Assembly (NCBI GenBank): GCA_013115125.1 | Contig: JABANN010000092.1 | Location: 1-64,000, forward strand | Length of the DNA: 64,000 nt | Direction: 5' to 3' | Source of the DNA: Perkinsus olseni | Lineage: Eukaryota; Perkinsozoa; Perkinsida | Translations under genes and position numbers: made by a program | The notes under the pieces: generated by a model | Database searches by the model: none | The model's input: the letters and a program-made list of their open reading frames with translations, nothing else | Told to the model about the DNA's origin: nothing | Shown: positions 22,096 through 34,200 of the stretch, one piece after another | Layout of the letters: the number at the start of each line of letters is the position of its first letter | How positions within the stretch are numbered: the first letter of the stretch is position 1

Positions 22096-22608
22096 ATGGC
22101 TTCGCGTACTGATCGTACCTTTATCATGGTCAAGCCTGATGGCGTCCAGCGTGGACTGGTCGGCAGGATTGTTCAGAGGTGGGTTACTCGCCGACGTCAG
22201 TGATGTTGATGATTTTCTCGTCCTTCTAGGTTCGAGGATAAGGGCTTCAAGTTGGTTGCCATGAAGATGTGCAGTCCCAGCGAGGAGCACTTCAAGAAGC
22301 ACTACGCTGACTTGGCCGACAAGCCTTTCTTCGCCGGTCTCGTTAAGTACATGCAGACCTCGCCTGTTGTTGCTATGGTTTGGGAAGGCCTCGATGCCGC
22401 CGCTGAGGGCCGCAGAATCCTCGGTGCGACCAAGCCCTCCGAGTCCGCCCCTGGCACTATCAGGGGTGACTTCGGCCTCGAGGTCGGCAGAAACCTCATC
22501 CACGGTTCGGACAGTCCCGAGTCTGCCGCTAAGGAGATCGCCCTGTGGTTCCCCGAAGGCGTGAATGAGTGGAAGAAGTGCGACTATCAGTGGGTCTATG
22601 AGGGCTAA
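22096..22608 (+). CDS. Nucleoside diphosphate kinase
   Basis: Exon 1 (22096-22178) encodes [21 protein letters not shown] 51-nt GT-AG intron (22179-22229) follows, then exon 2 to the stop at 22608. The protein is 153 residues, the normal length. The active-site histidine lies in [20 protein letters not shown], and the P-loop-free NDK fold motifs ([23 protein letters not shown]) are intact. It transfers gamma-phosphate between nucleotides through a phosphohistidine. The ATG follows a TTTTACAG acceptor by two bases, a good candidate trans-splice site. Confidence 0.97.
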
Positions 22609-22805
22609 GCATCTCTACAGCTGCATCACTGTCGCGAGCATTTTTCTAAGTGTTGGAATGCTTTCCTCTTGCTATAGTGAGCGTTGTGTTGTCAAGTGTC
22701 AAGGTTTCGTGCCGATGGAGATGGACAGAAAGCCTGAGGGTCAGGGTTATAATAAGCGGCAGTGCGAGCGTGTTCAGGCTTCGCTGGTTCACTGAGTGCG
22801 TAGTT

Positions 22806-25800
22806 ATGTCACTTGTGACGTGTTTTCCATTACCGGATGTGTCGACTGCCTCCCTCTCGCAGTGGACTGTGGGTGATGATAGGGAGGCCCTCCTGGCAGT
22901 GGTCTTCGAAGGTAGTTCGGAAGCAGAGGGCTCGGAAGTCCTGTTGTACAGTGTAGAAGGCGTCAAGGTGAATGGGAATCACCGTCATACGATAGGCTAA
23001 GGCTGCTCTTTGGGAGGTTCCCGTCACTCCGAGGTTGCATCGGCGGAGTTCGATAACTTCTCTTATTTGGAGCCAGTTGCCGCCTGGCAAGGGAGGATCG
23101 ACCTTATTCGTGGCCTGGCGGGACGGAACTCTCCAAAGGGTTGACACGACTGAAGGTACGACGGCTGCCAAGGGCGAAGGGCGATGAGGATCGTTAGGTG
23201 TCGAGAAAAAGGTCGAACTAGTGGAGAAGCGAATAGAAACGGAAGGGGCACATACAGTGACCGGCGCGTGTAGCCCCGATGGCCGCAGTCTTGTCATCAG
23301 CAGCAGCGATGGGAGCCTAACTCTGTGGGATGTCGACGGCTCTGGCAAGCTAGAGATGTGAGTTCGACTCTCATCAATACCGATCGTAGTAACGATCCTC
23401 CCTGCAGAATTCATAGGGTATCCTCGAGGGTAGGGGTGGCGGCACATATAGTATTTCGGACGAGAGACCCCTCCAATCCCGACAGATCGCCTTATGTCTT
23501 CGCAGCCGAGAGTGGCAGCGTCTGCTCGGTGTCCAGTGCGGGAACGCAAGTTGAGAGGTAGTAGTGACGCTGGGGGTCGCTTTTGGCTGGGAGCTGACCG
23601 GGGAGAGTTTGAGCTCCATGCTCAATCGGGTCGTTCACCTGTCTTGTGGCAGTTATAAGATCGTCGGGCCTGTCATCTACTTGTCATACATCGAGGAGGA
23701 TGACATAGTAGTCATCCTGAGCAGTACAGGGATACTGGCTCGATTCAAGATGGATACGGCAGGCAAGATGGTAGAGGATGCCAAGATGAAGCTCTCGGCG
23801 GCTAACCCATCGGAGGTCACTTGCCGTGACGAAGGCAACTAGGTCATCGTTTGGGGTCCTTCAGACGCGCTGCTGCTGGGCCGGCTCGGGGTTGCTGGCT
23901 ACGGTATCGCGAGAACCATTCGTACGGCTGTGGAAGCTCAGTCCAAGCCGTGGTGACGGCAGGAATGAGGAGGAGCAAGTGAGAAGGCGACTTACCTGTA
24001 CCCTCCACCGGGCCCCCTTCCTCAGGCTCACTACCTAATGGCCTTACAGGACGGAAGCGAACAAGGGGCTAAGCTCAGCAAGGACGTCGCAGTCAGCGTC
24101 GCATATGATCCAGTGAGATGCCCTCCACGCGCTCGGGAACTCTCTCTCCCAATCAGAATCGCATGGTCATCGCCTGTGGGACTGCCAAGGGTCACGTAGT
24201 ACGATGGAGGTGCCTCGAAGACGACACTAGGGATGCTAACGATGCCAGCTGGGAGCTCCTGCCGCTCATTGAGGTGCTCATGCCGAGCGATACTGGTCCT
24301 TATGGCTAGTCCCTCAGGTTCCCGGAGGGAACTCGATTGACAGCGCATCGTGGTGTTCCAGGCGGGACGCTAGTGTGCTTGCCGCCGGGGTATCCGGCCC
24401 GACGGGTGAGAAGGCTGGGTTGTGGGCCCCTTCGCTCGGTGGAAGCGGAGCCTCCCATTGGCAGTGTTACCGTACTGAGATGCTCGGATTCCCTCCTCAG
24501 GAGGCCGACTACTGTGCCCGTGGTTGGTTATCGAGAACAGCATCCTCTGGTCGTCGTGCCTCCCCAAGATCGCAGTGCAAACCGCCGCTGACAGATTGGC
24601 TGTTATGAACAGTGACCACGGTACTCGAAGGAGTGTCCAGTGCAGCGGGGATGGCAGTGAAAGGATCCACCTGAAGGTGCTTCCTAGACGGCACTGGCTC
24701 TGGAAGTTGGTCCTCTTGTGACCTCCAGGGAGCTGTACTGTTGAAGGCCTTCCTTGTCTGCTGGTCCCACGATGCAGTGTTCGTCTTCATCACCACTGGT
24801 GTGGAGAAGGCAAAGGTCGTGGCAAGGATATCAGCCTCTTCGCTTGTCGCAGCAACTGCTTGGGTGAGTCACCTCATCAGCATAGCTGCAACCCATCTTA
24901 TGCAGTGCCACGAGGTTGACGATGAGGCAAAAAAGCCGGCTCTGGCGGACCTCACTGTGGTCGTAGCCTACCCGCGACGCCTCACATTCCTTAATGGGAG
25001 TGGTGCCCAAAAGAAAGAGGTTTGCCCGCTCCTTCCAGCGGTATTGTGAGCAGGCATACCCTTCTAGGTGCCCTACATAGAGAGTACCGATGGTGCTCCT
25101 CGAGCCCTGGCCTGCAGTGCTTCCGGCCTTCTTGTTGTCGTATCATCTACGAACATTATCAGAGGTGGTAGCGATTAGATCCCTCCCGCCGTCATTGGCT
25201 CCGCTGCTGCTGTCAGCGAACTACTTGTGCTACGGCCTTCCCCTCAGTTTGGGAGTTGGGACGGGGAGCATCCACAGCTCAGCCCAAACCGGTTGGGGCG
25301 CCAAGAAGGATCAACATAACTGATAAAGAGAGTGGAGAAGAGGTCGGAATTGTCGAGTCAGTGGCGGCTAACTGCAACGGTACGTAGGGTTGAATCTGTC
25401 CAGCGACGTGTGTCCCAGGCCACTGCTCTCTCCTTTGTCCTCTCCGATTTTGGACCAACCTCCGCGCTCCGACCCTCTGTCCCTCCTGTATCCTCCTCCA
25501 CAGCACTCTCCCCAGGTACCCGTGCCTCAATCCTCATGTCCCGGCATGAAAGGAAGGCCGGTGACGGCGGAGGCGGCGGTACGGCGGTCAGGCATCAGAT
25601 CGATGCGCGTATTGTCTTCTATGACATTGTCAACGACTTGCTGGCGTTCAAATACTGCAAGGCCTCTGATGTCCTCTACAGCCCAGTGACTCATACTTGG
25701 GACCATCGAGATCCCCGAGTCATGGCGTGCGAAGGCCGTGATGGTAGGTAAAGCTCCTCCTCATCTTCAGTCAGTTGGTCGCTCGAAGTCGTAGAAGTTG

Positions 25801-28800
25801 GACTATTCTGTCTAGGGCTACTACCAGTAGCTCGCTGGGATCATTCTATACTTGTAAGCGAGGAAATGTCAGCCTGAAGAGGCCTGCCTGGCCGAACCCG
25901 ACCGGGCGCCCAGGGGAAACTTTGCTGTCAATGGACCGAGCTGTTATTCCAGTATTGTTTCCAACCGTTGCGCCCCTGCAGTCACACCCACGAAGGCGAC
26001 AAGGCGACAGGGCGTCGAGAGTAGCAGCAGCATCAGCAGAATTAACGCTCTGCTCCTCTTCATTCTGGATGACTCTGGATCTGGTCAGATCGTACTGCAA
26101 GTAAGGTAGCCCGCGTGGCCAGGAGCGATCACGCTCTCCAGTGACCGTGCAGGGCACTCATCCATGTCGTACACCGTCCGGCACTGCAGCTCTACCGGTG
26201 GCGATCGCAACGCCCTACATCTACTTCTATGACAGCTCAGCTGGAAGCGTCAGCAAGGTACCGTGCCGGCCGACGTCGTTGTCATTATCTTCCTCTTGAT
26301 GATCTGTAGTAGGTCTGCCAGCGCAGCTTCGCTGGCATGGAGTCAGCCTGCGATGGGCCCCAGGGGGAATCGACAGCGAAAGCCCTCATCGACTTCTCAT
26401 TCTACCTGGCTAAGGGAAATGCTGACGCGGCCTATCGGGCGGTCAGGTAACCGTGAGCACCGATCCCCCATTGTTGATGACTTCGCTCCATTATTAGGGC
26501 AGTAGAGTCTCTAGCAGTATGGGAGAACCTGTGTAGGATGGCAGTGAAGACTCGACAGCTGCAAGTGGCCAGGAGATGCCTCGGACGGATCCAGGTGGGG
26601 TCGTACGTCACCGCTCGACTCTTGCGTTGGAGAAAATCTTCTCTGAGATGATTTCGTTCACCGAGGTCAGTGCGTGGTGCCTGGAAATCAGGTCTCTGGA
26701 GAGGGCAGCGGCGGCGGTCCGGTCAGCAGTACCCCTGCTGCCGCCCTGCGGGCTAGTTTTGTCCTGAGAGACGGTGACGCCAAGGCCGACTTCGCCACAG
26801 ACGATGAGGAACTCGCCGCTATCGCCGTGCATTTGGATATGATAGAGGAGGCTGAGGAGCTCTACAGGCAGGCTTCCGACTACTTCAAACTGAATAAGCT
26901 GTAGAGGGCCCAACGAGAGCTCTCCGAGCCGTAACGGGTCACTGCTAGGTACCAGCGGCTGGGCCGATGGTCAGATGCAATTGCCGTTGCCGAAGTACAC
27001 GACCGAATGCATCTATCCAGCACCCACTTCGCTTGTGCCAAGAGCCTCGAGGCGAAAGGGGACGTCGAGGGAGCCCTGAAGAATTATGAGAAGGCCGGCT
27101 CGGCTGGCCTTAGTGAGGTCGCCCTTTTCCGGCGACTATCAGGCTTTCCAATCGGGGGATCAGATTCCCAGAATGTTCCTCCGTTTTGGACTTCTCCAGC
27201 CATTGAAAGACTATGTCCAGCGAGTCCAGAAGCCATTCCTTTATAAATGGTAGCATCACCACGGACTAACGGAGCTCATGGTCTTGAGCAAGGTACGGTC
27301 AATATTTGGAGTCGACGGGTAAGGCGAAAGAGGCAGAAGACTACTATCGCCAAGCCGAGGACTGGGTAGGTCTCCCCGCTCCCTACATGCATCCTGTAGT
27401 CGGGAGCTCAGGGACAGCTGCTGATTGAGCTGCCTTGCACCGTGAGGCCCTCCTCTCGATCAGGCGGCGCTTGTCCGTCTATCGTGGGCGAGGTCGGACT
27501 TGGATGGTGCCCGTACGATCTGCCGGGATAGTGGTGACAGCAACGCCACCTACCAGCATGCCAAGTACCTCCAAGACTACTGTACAGCGCCGGGAGGTCA
27601 GTGCAACGCGGAGGGGAAGGCCTTTGAGAGCTCATCAATGCTAGGTGTTGAAGGCAAAGGGGAGTTACTGAAAGAAGTTGTGGACGGCTATTCGTACTCC
27701 GGTCGTGTTGGTGCGGCTTTGAGGTTGGCACAGACCCACGATATGGAAGCGGAAGTAAGGAGGCATGTTCGAGGATTCTGACACCTCTAGCGATGGTGCG
27801 CTGCTAGTTGATAAAGCTGAGCATGCAAGCCGTGTACTCGGACGAAGGAGCTGGCGGGACAGCCACGGCCGGTGCGATGCAGGCTGCCAGGTACAGCGTT
27901 GAGGCGTCCAGTAGTTGCGGAGTTCGGGCAGGTTCTACGAGACTAAGGGGGACTACGCACGAGCAGCGGCCTTGTACCAGAAGATCGGTCAAACGGATAA
28001 GGCGATCTCTCTATGCCTTGCCACTCAGCAGTATGATGCTTTACGGAAGCTGGTAATTAATGGTTGTATCTCCTACGGCCACCCTTAGTTTGTAGAGTGT
28101 AGGCTGATTATCTGAGCCCTGAGACCACTGACCAAGCTACGATGGAGAGGTGCGCCAAGGTGTTGATAGAGCAGAAGTAGCCTATGGGTTCGACACGTGC
28201 TTTGCAATGTATAACCTCCGAGGTACTACGACAAGGCAGTGCAGCTCCTGGCGAGTTCCAAACAATTGGAGAACGCGGTAGCGATGTGCGAGGACTATGA
28301 TGTGCCGATTACAGAGGAGCTAGCAGAGAAGCTCACGCCCAAGGATCGGTAGGCGACCGAGAGGGACCATCCGTGAGCTGAGGGATGTCAGAGACCACCC
28401 CAAGTACAGAGAGCTCCTGCTTGCCATCGGGGACCTGTCTAAGCAACACGGCCTGTACGCTCTTGCATGCAAGAAGTTTACTCAAGCCGGGGATAAAATA
28501 CGGGCTATCAAGGCCCTGCTGCGATCGGGGGACACCGAGAAGATCATATTTTATGCCCAGACCGCAAGAGCGAAGGAAGTGTACGTGCTGGCGGCCAACA
28601 GCCTTCAGAGCCTAGACTGGTGAGTATCGTGGGCACTGCATAGAGCTCGAAATCCTAACGTTCCGCCGATTCTCGCCCTGTTTGCATTCTAGGTTCAACA
28701 ACCCAGAGCTCGAGAAGAATATCATAGCGTTCTATACCCGGGCCAAGGCTACAGATCAGCTCTCGCGATTCCATCAGGTGCCGGCTCGTTCTCCCCGCGG

Positions 28801-29837
28801 AGGAGGGTTGAACTGCACCTCTGCTCAGGCCCGAGCACACAGGGCGATTGATGAGCACCAAGACGTGGAGGGAGCGATAGCAGCTCTCGAGGAGGCCTTG
28901 GCTGCTGTCGATAAGGTCGGACACGAATTGACCGGAATGAAAGCGTCCACGTCAGGATCCCGACGCCTCCCCGACGCATGACTGCTCTACGATGAAGTCG
29001 GGTCTAGAAGTACTTCGTAAATTCGGAGAGGCCAGGAAGTCAGCCGAAACGGACCCTAGAACGAGCTTAGTGGCCTGCGGTAGTCTGTTGCAATCTTCCG
29101 AGCTCAAGGACAGCCCTCTACGACCAGGGGATATGTAAGTGATTCGCTGCATGTCGAGTCGACTGTGTGACTTCGAAAGGGAACAACAATTGGGTGCACG
29201 ACGAGAATGCGGGGCCGCGACAGGACGCATACGGAATTGTCTTATGCCATCTCTCAGCAGAGGGAGTTAGTTCATCTTGTGCCCCGTCGGCGAACAGCAC
29301 ATCGCTCGGCATCAGCGGAAGAAGAGATAGAATTATTTTACCATAGCACTTTCGTCGTAGACAGTTTCTGATAGGCTCGATGTAGAACGGTAAACGGATG
29401 ACTAGCGGTAACAGACCGAGTGATGAGGCCAATATGTGAACTTGTCCGTTCACTACTACTGCGCATGTGTGTTCAGTTACGCATTCATGGCCCAGCTGTT
29501 CCACACGAATGGTCAGACGTCTGATGCAGCTGAAGTGGTGAAGAGGATGATTCATCAAAGCATTACTCCTAGTAGCTCATAGAGCCCCCACACGTATACC
29601 CGAGCTGAACATCTCTGTGCTCAAAAGGTGTTTACATTCCTCGCAAGTTACTACAGGAGATTGGCTTCGGAGGGTTGCCCAGAGAGTCCAGTGACGCGTG
29701 AGAGAAGGGGCGCAGTATTTGCGCACACGTGCTTTCGAGTTCCGGTTGTTTCATGCCCGAGTGTGAGTCTGGATCTCAGGCCCGTGGAGGATGACCCTAT
29801 TGAAGACGAAATTGTTGAAGAGATCGGCGTCTCATGA
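22806..29837 (+). CDS. IFT140: Intraflagellar transport protein IFT140
   Basis: A large gene with many short introns. N-terminal WD40 exons include [29 protein letters not shown] (about 23260-23358). The C-terminal TPR region is diagnostic: [54 protein letters not shown], then [55 protein letters not shown] (28450-28620) and [20 protein letters not shown] (28693 onward). These match IFT140 in order. The last exon ends [15 protein letters not shown], like the acidic IFT140 C-terminus. IFT140 is a core IFT-A subunit for retrograde transport in cilia. I place the start at ATG 22806 ([10 protein letters not shown]), just after an AG acceptor. Individual exon borders in the middle are unresolved, and some frames look untidy. 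Confidence 0.9.
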
Positions 29838-31296
29838 CCCATGTTCCTGACAGCACTTTCATTAGTATTCTGAGTTCTTTGAGTTGTGCAGTGAGTACTA
29901 CTCGGGGTAATATTGGTGGTCTACTCACAGACTTCCGTACGCCGAGCTGTTCAAGGCGATGCCAAAATCCACAGCGTGCGCGAAAATGCATTGCTTCCCG
30001 TTCTCGCTTTGGGCACGCGTAGGACTTTCGATTAATATGTATCGCCTAGCCCCTTTGGGGCGCGCACTAGCCAATGCCCCTAGATAGCCAGGCTTGATAT
30101 TTCACGGCGCGGCGAGATATAGGAAATTCCAAAGGCACTGGCGTTTTAGTCGTGTACGTAAATTACTCCATCTCGGTGTGTATAGAGCTAGTCCGCGAGA
30201 TCTACCAAGTTGGTTAAGCTGGCTTCTACGAGGTAGAAAAACTTAATTGCATATTTGAATTGGTGATCTGATAGGCTCGAGTCGAGTCACTCGACCACCA
30301 GCACGATTCCGAGTCAGGCTACGATCGACTCGACCTCCAATACGATTCAGTGTATACTCCGCTCGCCTCGCTCGCTCCGCAATTGACAGCGATCCTCGAG
30401 ATGCAGGTATGCTGGTGAACCACCGGTGGTTATATTGCTTCGATGACGGTTCCGCCGATGGTCTTCTGCTGTCAACTCAGAACATTATTCTGACGAAACG
30501 CCGTGGTACGTTCAGCACGTCGTTCTTAAAACTTCACTGTCGAGGTCGGCGCAGGATTACTAGCTGCAAGAATGGTTAGCGAATGAGGATGGAGCTGCAA
30601 GATTCATCAGCGAAATGAATGAGAGAGTATCCTCGCACAGATCGAGTGGATCTACGAAGAGAGATGGCGAGTCGTGACCGGCTAGTGTACTATGAATCAC
30701 GATGCGACATGGGCATTGTATTAGATAGATCTGGTTGAGTTACCTAGTCTAAGTGATGCACGGAGTGGAGTGTGTGTGAGTTTGAAGTCCAACGCCGATA
30801 GTACGGCTTAGTTAGGCTAGCACCAACGTACCTTTCTGAGGGGGATTAGTTCAGCCTGTAATAGGCTCTGTTCATCAAGCCAAAAAACGTTGCTCTGAGA
30901 GCGAGGTCATCGTCAGCTGGGGAATGTTCTTTCCTCCCGGCAGAATCCGCTTCCCACAGCTGCGGGGGGTATGCACGACCACGAAACACTAGCACATCCC
31001 ATAGTGTGTCGACCACGAGCATCATCTCAGAGACTCGAAAAGTCCATACCCTGGCTTAGACTCTCTCATACCGAAAGCTGACACTTCACAGAGTGAGGTG
31101 CGCTCAGTCACTCAGCTTCAATGAACTCGTGCTAACATTTCAAGTTTTCGCGCTATAATGCGTTACCCCTCGCGCGGGGTCGAAAACTCCCGACGGAACT
31201 GTGGCTCAACAAGGCGCTTCCTCCAACAGAGTGACCATGAACAACAATCGAGTTCATGCAACGGCAGCTTCGCTCTCGCCTCCTTCAACCGTTACG
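29838..31296. other. Intergenic region between convergent genes
   Basis: About 1.4 kb between the 3' end of IFT140 and the 3' end of CFAP251. No ORF with support, no RNA gene recognised. A short stretch near 30280-30340 is rich in CGAGTCGA/ACTCGA palindromes. The last exon of CFAP251 could extend into the right end. Confidence 0.45.
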
Positions 31297-34200
31297 TCAT
31301 CTGCATCGAGGGGCAACATCTAGAAACGCTACCGCGTCCAGTCCAACCTGCAGTCGCATCCACGATACAATCGGCTTCCACGAGAGGGAGGCATGCGTCA
31401 TCGAAGCCCAGGATATTTCTGAGAACAAAGCCAAGCCTATCCAGAATCTAACAGCAAAGCATGCTGACCTGGCGAGCGACACAGGGTCCATGGCATCTCC
31501 CAAGACATCATCAATAGCCGCATCTTCGTCTTGGACTAGCGACTTCAAACATTGTGCAAACTCCTTGTAGCTGAGGCGTTCATCAGGATCGGTGTCATTC
31601 TGCGAAGGGACCTGAATAACCACTAGTCTGAAAGTCAATCGGTGGTGGTGCGGTACTCACTCCGATCTCTGCTCCTTTGGCGTCAGTCCTGAGGAGTTTC
31701 TGCAGAAGCAACTCGCGAGGAATCTTGCCGACTCCCTGACCTCCAGACTGTCTACCAACTCCGAAGGCCACGCAGTCAGGAGCTCACCCCGTCCTCGTCT
31801 CCCATCAGGGTGAGGAGAGCATCTACGACGTCGCGCCCGTCTGTTCCGAATGTTGGTCTGTGATTTATATACAATCTCACCTAATTCACAGCGCATCCCG
31901 ATAAGGCAAATTCAGATGACCGAAGAATGTAGAAAAGTCGCGCGGATCGTGTCACGTAATCGATGCAGCACCGGGTCGCTGTTGAGCCGAGTCGAAGGGC
32001 TCTCCCCTTTCTGCAATAGAGAATCTCCCTACACTCAAACCTACAAAGTCCTCGAAGGTGACTTTCTCCACATACCGACCGGTCTCGAAGAACCTCGAGT
32101 ACCGAACTTCAGCCGACATGTTTTGTACTTCCAGCTGGCTGGGAAAGAATCTGAGCAGTGACCACTGCAGCCTGCGAGGATCGAACTCGAGACCTCACCC
32201 CAAGGCACACATCATGTTGGGTATTTCCGCCACAGGGATGGTACCATCCAGCTTCCTCGCGCGTGTCGTCTTCTCGCCTGCCATTGAAAAAGCCTACCTC
32301 CCACCGCTTCACCAAACCGACCTTGACTCCGTAATTGACTGTAATAGAAGAACTGTTTCATATCGTGGAGCAGCTCTCCCTCTCTGCCCCCCTCAATCAT
32401 GTTAATGTAAGACTCAATGCCATCAAAGTCGGCTGCCTGAAGGAACCACTGGGCGGTTCTTGAGTTCGCCTTTCGTGTACCTTCGCTAAGTTCGAGACGG
32501 CTGCCACAGACTCGGTATTAACTGCCCACTGGTTCAGAGTTAGATCGGCTCCACCGACGGTGAAGACGTACTTCCCCTGAAAGTCAGCCAGATCGTTCCC
32601 ACATCACACGACCGTTGTTGCCACCTCATGACTGGTCGCGATGGCAGCGACACGGCCGGGGTGTGCGACCAGGCCCATCTGTTTGACCGGGTTGCCATCC
32701 AGAGGCAGTTGGATGATACCAAGTATCTGATTTACTCCTGGCCGTAGACCAAGGCTCCCTGCCTCTTCTCACACGTTCGCTGGTGGCATATACCATAAAC
32801 TGCCCGTCGTCGTAAGGAGGGTCAAGCAGCTGCATGTTCTGACCAGACTCCGCGGTCACTGCGTTGTCCTCGCCCACAACGGTCTCTGCAGCCTTCCCTG
32901 TTAGCTCGTTGTCTGATAGGAGACCGCGTAACTTAGCGTCGCCCTCGGGGACACCCACAGTCCGCCCTGCGGAGAGGCAGTAGTTTATCCAGCGGCCCAC
33001 TAAAGGTCGGTGCTAGCGTAGTTGACCTGACAACATTCTTCAATTGAGCGTTCCCGCAGTAGCCATCGACCCACCGGCAGTTGCCATCGACTGTATTCCA
33101 GACTTTAAGCTTGAAGTGATCATCGGATATAAGAATCTTACTATGGTCACCTCTAAAACCGAAGGGGAACCACATAGCCCCGACAGGGTGTGCCTGATAC
33201 CAATCTATACACTATGTCGATGATCGGCCGGGCCGATGGGCCGCCGGTCTATTCCGGAAAGGGCCGATTCGGCCCTTTCCGAATCACCTCCTGTGAGATG
33301 GTCCAAGCGCTTGTTATGAACAGCCCTTTAGTGTCCGAGCTGTGTCTGACGCTATACTCGACCAACCTGAGTTGAACCAGATGGTCTAGAAAACCGGGCC
33401 GGTCGATCGGCTCTCTTCGGAGGGAGCGGCAAAACTAAGGTCCGATAGCTTCGCGCCTGGTGAAGCGACGATAGTTCCCTTCGGCAGCCCCACTGCTGTC
33501 CAACTGCTCACCGTCCATCCTGGCCGATTGAGAACAACTTCGACTCCGGTCCAGCTTCGGGCCCAGAAAACATAAGCCCGACGATGGTGCGATAATGTGA
33601 CCGGTGCTTACCTACATCCGAATGATATCCGTGTGCCTGTGGCTCACCATCGTTGGCACCTCCGAAGAGCCACTCGGCAGTTGAGGTAGACTGTTGGGTG
33701 GAGAGCTTGTAGAGGTAGACGCAGTAGTCCGAATGAGCGGTGGCACAATAGGCTGAGTCATGGGCGAAGGCAAGGTGGCTCGCGGACTCTTGGGAATCTC
33801 TGAAGCTGGCGAGCTGAGAAAAATACATGTGCATCGATACAGCAGCGAAACTATACCAGGAAGTAACTAATCTACGGTAAGTAGAGAGTACGGCCGAAGT
33901 GGTTACAGTCAGCTAAGTGCCTAACTCTTCCTACAGGGTGAGATTCAAAACGGCGCAGCACACAGGACTACGGGTTGTGCTTCAGGAGCACCGCAAATAC
34001 GGTGGCGAGCGGCGATAGGCGACGGGGAATCCGTCATTGTGAAGCACGGCCACTCGTGAGGAGAGACTCATACGGAGCAGCATCATCACTTCGGACAAAT
34101 CAGAAGTGCACAGAATTTTGCAGTGACCGTTAGTGAATCCGACCAAAAGATACTTCCCATTGGGGCTGAACTTGAGGATATGTGGCACCTGAGGGAGAGT

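Noticed and set aside
32161-32208. Antisense tRNA-like B-box (GGATCGAACTCG)
   Set aside because: It lies exactly inside a ~50-nt GT-AG intron of CFAP251 and has no cloverleaf.
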